A stretch of 33,479 nt of DNA from positions 1 to 33,479 of the forward strand of contig JAZUDW010000063.1 of the NCBI GenBank assembly GCA_045639845.1, read 5' to 3'. Position 1 is the stretch's first letter, and the number at the start of each line of letters is the position of its first letter. The stretch is from Colimorpha sp045639845 (lineage in GTDB: Bacteria > Bacteroidota > Bacteroidia > Bacteroidales > P3). Below, piece by piece: positions 33,101 through 33,479 of this stretch. Below the pieces are notes generated by a model. It was not told the DNA's origin. It saw nothing but the letters and a program-made list of their open reading frames with translations, and did no database searches. The position numbers and the translations under genes were made by a program.

Positions 33101-33479
33101 CAACAATATTGTTAGCTGCTTCGATACCACCAACTACGCCTTCAACTACATCCCCAACCAAGGCAATAGTAATTATATAGGATACAATATATATTATTCA
33201 ACCAGTCCGCTGCTCAATAAGTACAATGGTATCAGCTGTGCAACCTTCTTGCAGTGGCAAGGCAATGTAAATGATGGATCGTCTCAGAATGTGAACCCCG
33301 CCTTCTTGGGTTCTACACCTACCGATCTTCGTTCGTACAGTCAGAATGTGAAGAACCACGGTATGCCTATTGCCGAGGTTTCCAACGATATCTATGCGCA
33401 GAGTATCCGGGGCATTGCCAGCATCTTTGATGCTCATAATATCATGTATGTCGGATCCTACGGAGACCGGTACAATGCG
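30138..33479 (+). CDS. Very large secreted protein with right-handed beta-helix region (truncated by window edge)
   Basis: The frame opens with ATG at 30138 and stays open for 1114 codons to the edge, so the C-terminus is not seen. Residues 1-22 are a signal peptide (MKKSAFLFALIFVFLCGIARAQ). Residues ~25-220 form a beta-sandwich of the anchor/jelly-roll type (WYLDNIMFKA closes it). Two or three Ig-like or choice-of-anchor segments follow. From about residue 678 (EYSNLNDFLYVLSQC) to ~1040 there are right-handed parallel beta-helix repeats with Asn/Cys turns (IRFSNIAFYST, IQFHNCSFTEQ, VKNCLFSRG, VVEGCTLSSQ). A T9SS sorting tail is expected beyond the edge, by analogy with the other cargo in the window. 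Adhesion or polysaccharide processing is possible; no catalytic site was identified. Confidence 0.88.
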   Translation, partial: MKKSAFLFALIFVFLCGIARAQIVIGCQQGFETTGETSSYTVESGTAQPQTVLHSSGSRALKMNRGTTPTIVVLDTIDFTVNSSCNHFVLEFMHISTCNPQSGAEAGNCCLIEYRMVGSNQWQQLTGNQHYDMTWGGGSTDFVGTSSFSQLSYNIWSNTINNTVWKRERFDLGNVIRGTSVAQRKVLIRYRILPVTNGTAGDQAWYLDNIMFKASPQSLAVPVMKMLHYPDMAAYPTSRSTRIECQVTTNATAGMDADSIYILYRLGSSSHQPVMRSYMTAIAGRPDCYRGYIPFAGYDTTIYYRVVAKDATTNHNATTFPMDESMWQEYHNVRGTEREASVGQAIIDNTTWTTNTTASSTPFPEQAVSKAQYIYPKWMLQQAGIGPGALTGINFTATSTAMNSARQNFKIRCANIPEDYANTLSETNESGWFYEEFEKTVYDSSLTLSLNANTIGSINFQDTFYYAGGDLLITFIYQNPSTEPTVMRVRTIKKVGSTTTELPKASLYRSAAHNYGFDPNSHSFFSTGIVDAANRPDFVFKLKANLPLIHDCGISGLITPNDSTAAAAGTNNSIIVTLKNFGVNPINAARIYYRIDDSTAHFYDWTGTLAGGAQTSVTITNTQRYVHGYHQICVWTDDSITSGGVRYRDHEPLNNQICSRFVACSGPMSGNVTVGSASSEYSNLNDFLYVLSQCGVNGPLYVNLAAGNYDGPFVFPVVPGASPSNFVQIQPANNTLGSVTLRSASQYIASLANSKYIRFSNIAFYSTGVSTQYQVPYQVRLGMASRGIQFHNCSFTEQGSGVAYFANALLYSGGADSTLVKNCLFSRGKVGISLVGPALDNMAHGNVVEGCTLSSQQNTGIILRNQVGGRIDSCTVAGINTNASYALLLQDCEGATRVTRNMIYNTKGAPAIGATGFNGTASQYAIIANNMIVCDDDGSSNTLVTPLNFITATYTKVVHNSVKMTAPAHTGVAAATFGGGVIDNCQFYNNIVSCFDTTNYAFNYIPNQGNSNYIGYNIYYSTSPLLNKYNGISCATFLQWQGNVNDGSSQNVNPAFLGSTPTDLRSYSQNVKNHGMPIAEVSNDIYAQSIRGIASIFDAHNIMYVGSYGDRYNA

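Overview
The window looks like a chromosomal segment of a Bacteroidota bacterium, most likely order Bacteroidales. The evidence is: secreted proteins with type IX secretion (T9SS) sorting or gliding-associated C-termini; promoters of the TAnnTTTG / TTTG type; AT-rich start regions with no Shine-Dalgarno sequence; SpII lipoproteins starting MKK/MKN; and a gene set (LptF/G permease, SufE, SufT-like DUF59, ABC-F, HI0933-like flavoprotein, MalY/PatB, HutI) common in that group. Genus cannot be read from the sequence alone.

Layout. 1-401: C-terminal end of a T9SS cargo protein. 682-2475: rpsA (six S1 domains), with its own promoter and leader and a 3' region of four consecutive stem-loops. 3104-5950: a large secreted PKD/gliding-type protein. 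5947-6165 (minus): a small putative gene, then recQ (6187-8094). 8317-9129: a tail-anchored protein whose core resembles the catalytic region of the exonuclease VII large subunit. 9130-9720: a non-coding island with two separate arrays of five short palindromes at exact 23- and 22-bp spacing, and a MITE-like element between them. 9759-9829 (minus): tRNA-Cys with a clear promoter and terminator, then a minus-strand block of a radical SAM enzyme and three lipoproteins, two of which end in strong terminators. 12941-16427 (minus): an apparent five-gene operon (secreted calycin-like protein, LptF/G-type permease, SufE, SufT-like protein, OppC-type permease). 17048-20206 (plus): a TonB-like protein, an ABC-F ATPase and a YraN nuclease-fold protein. 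20481-22554 (minus): a universal stress protein overlapping an FAD oxidoreductase. 22943-26653 (plus): ruvB, hutI, a LolD-like ATPase and an RlmB-like methyltransferase; the last three overlap end to start. 27239-28414: a MalY/PatB lyase lying between two related repeat elements. 28775-29251 (minus): a small secreted protein. 30138 to the window end: a very large secreted beta-helix protein, truncated by the edge.

Working together: sufE and the SufT-like gene suggest Fe-S cluster maintenance inside an envelope operon. RuvB and RecQ are DNA recombination and repair enzymes but are not adjacent. The T9SS cargo proteins occur without secretion-machinery genes in the window. The most unusual area is 8317-9720, where a membrane-anchored ExoVII-like protein is followed directly by regular palindrome arrays downstream of a tRNA gene. 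All assignments come from reading the sequence; no database search was run.
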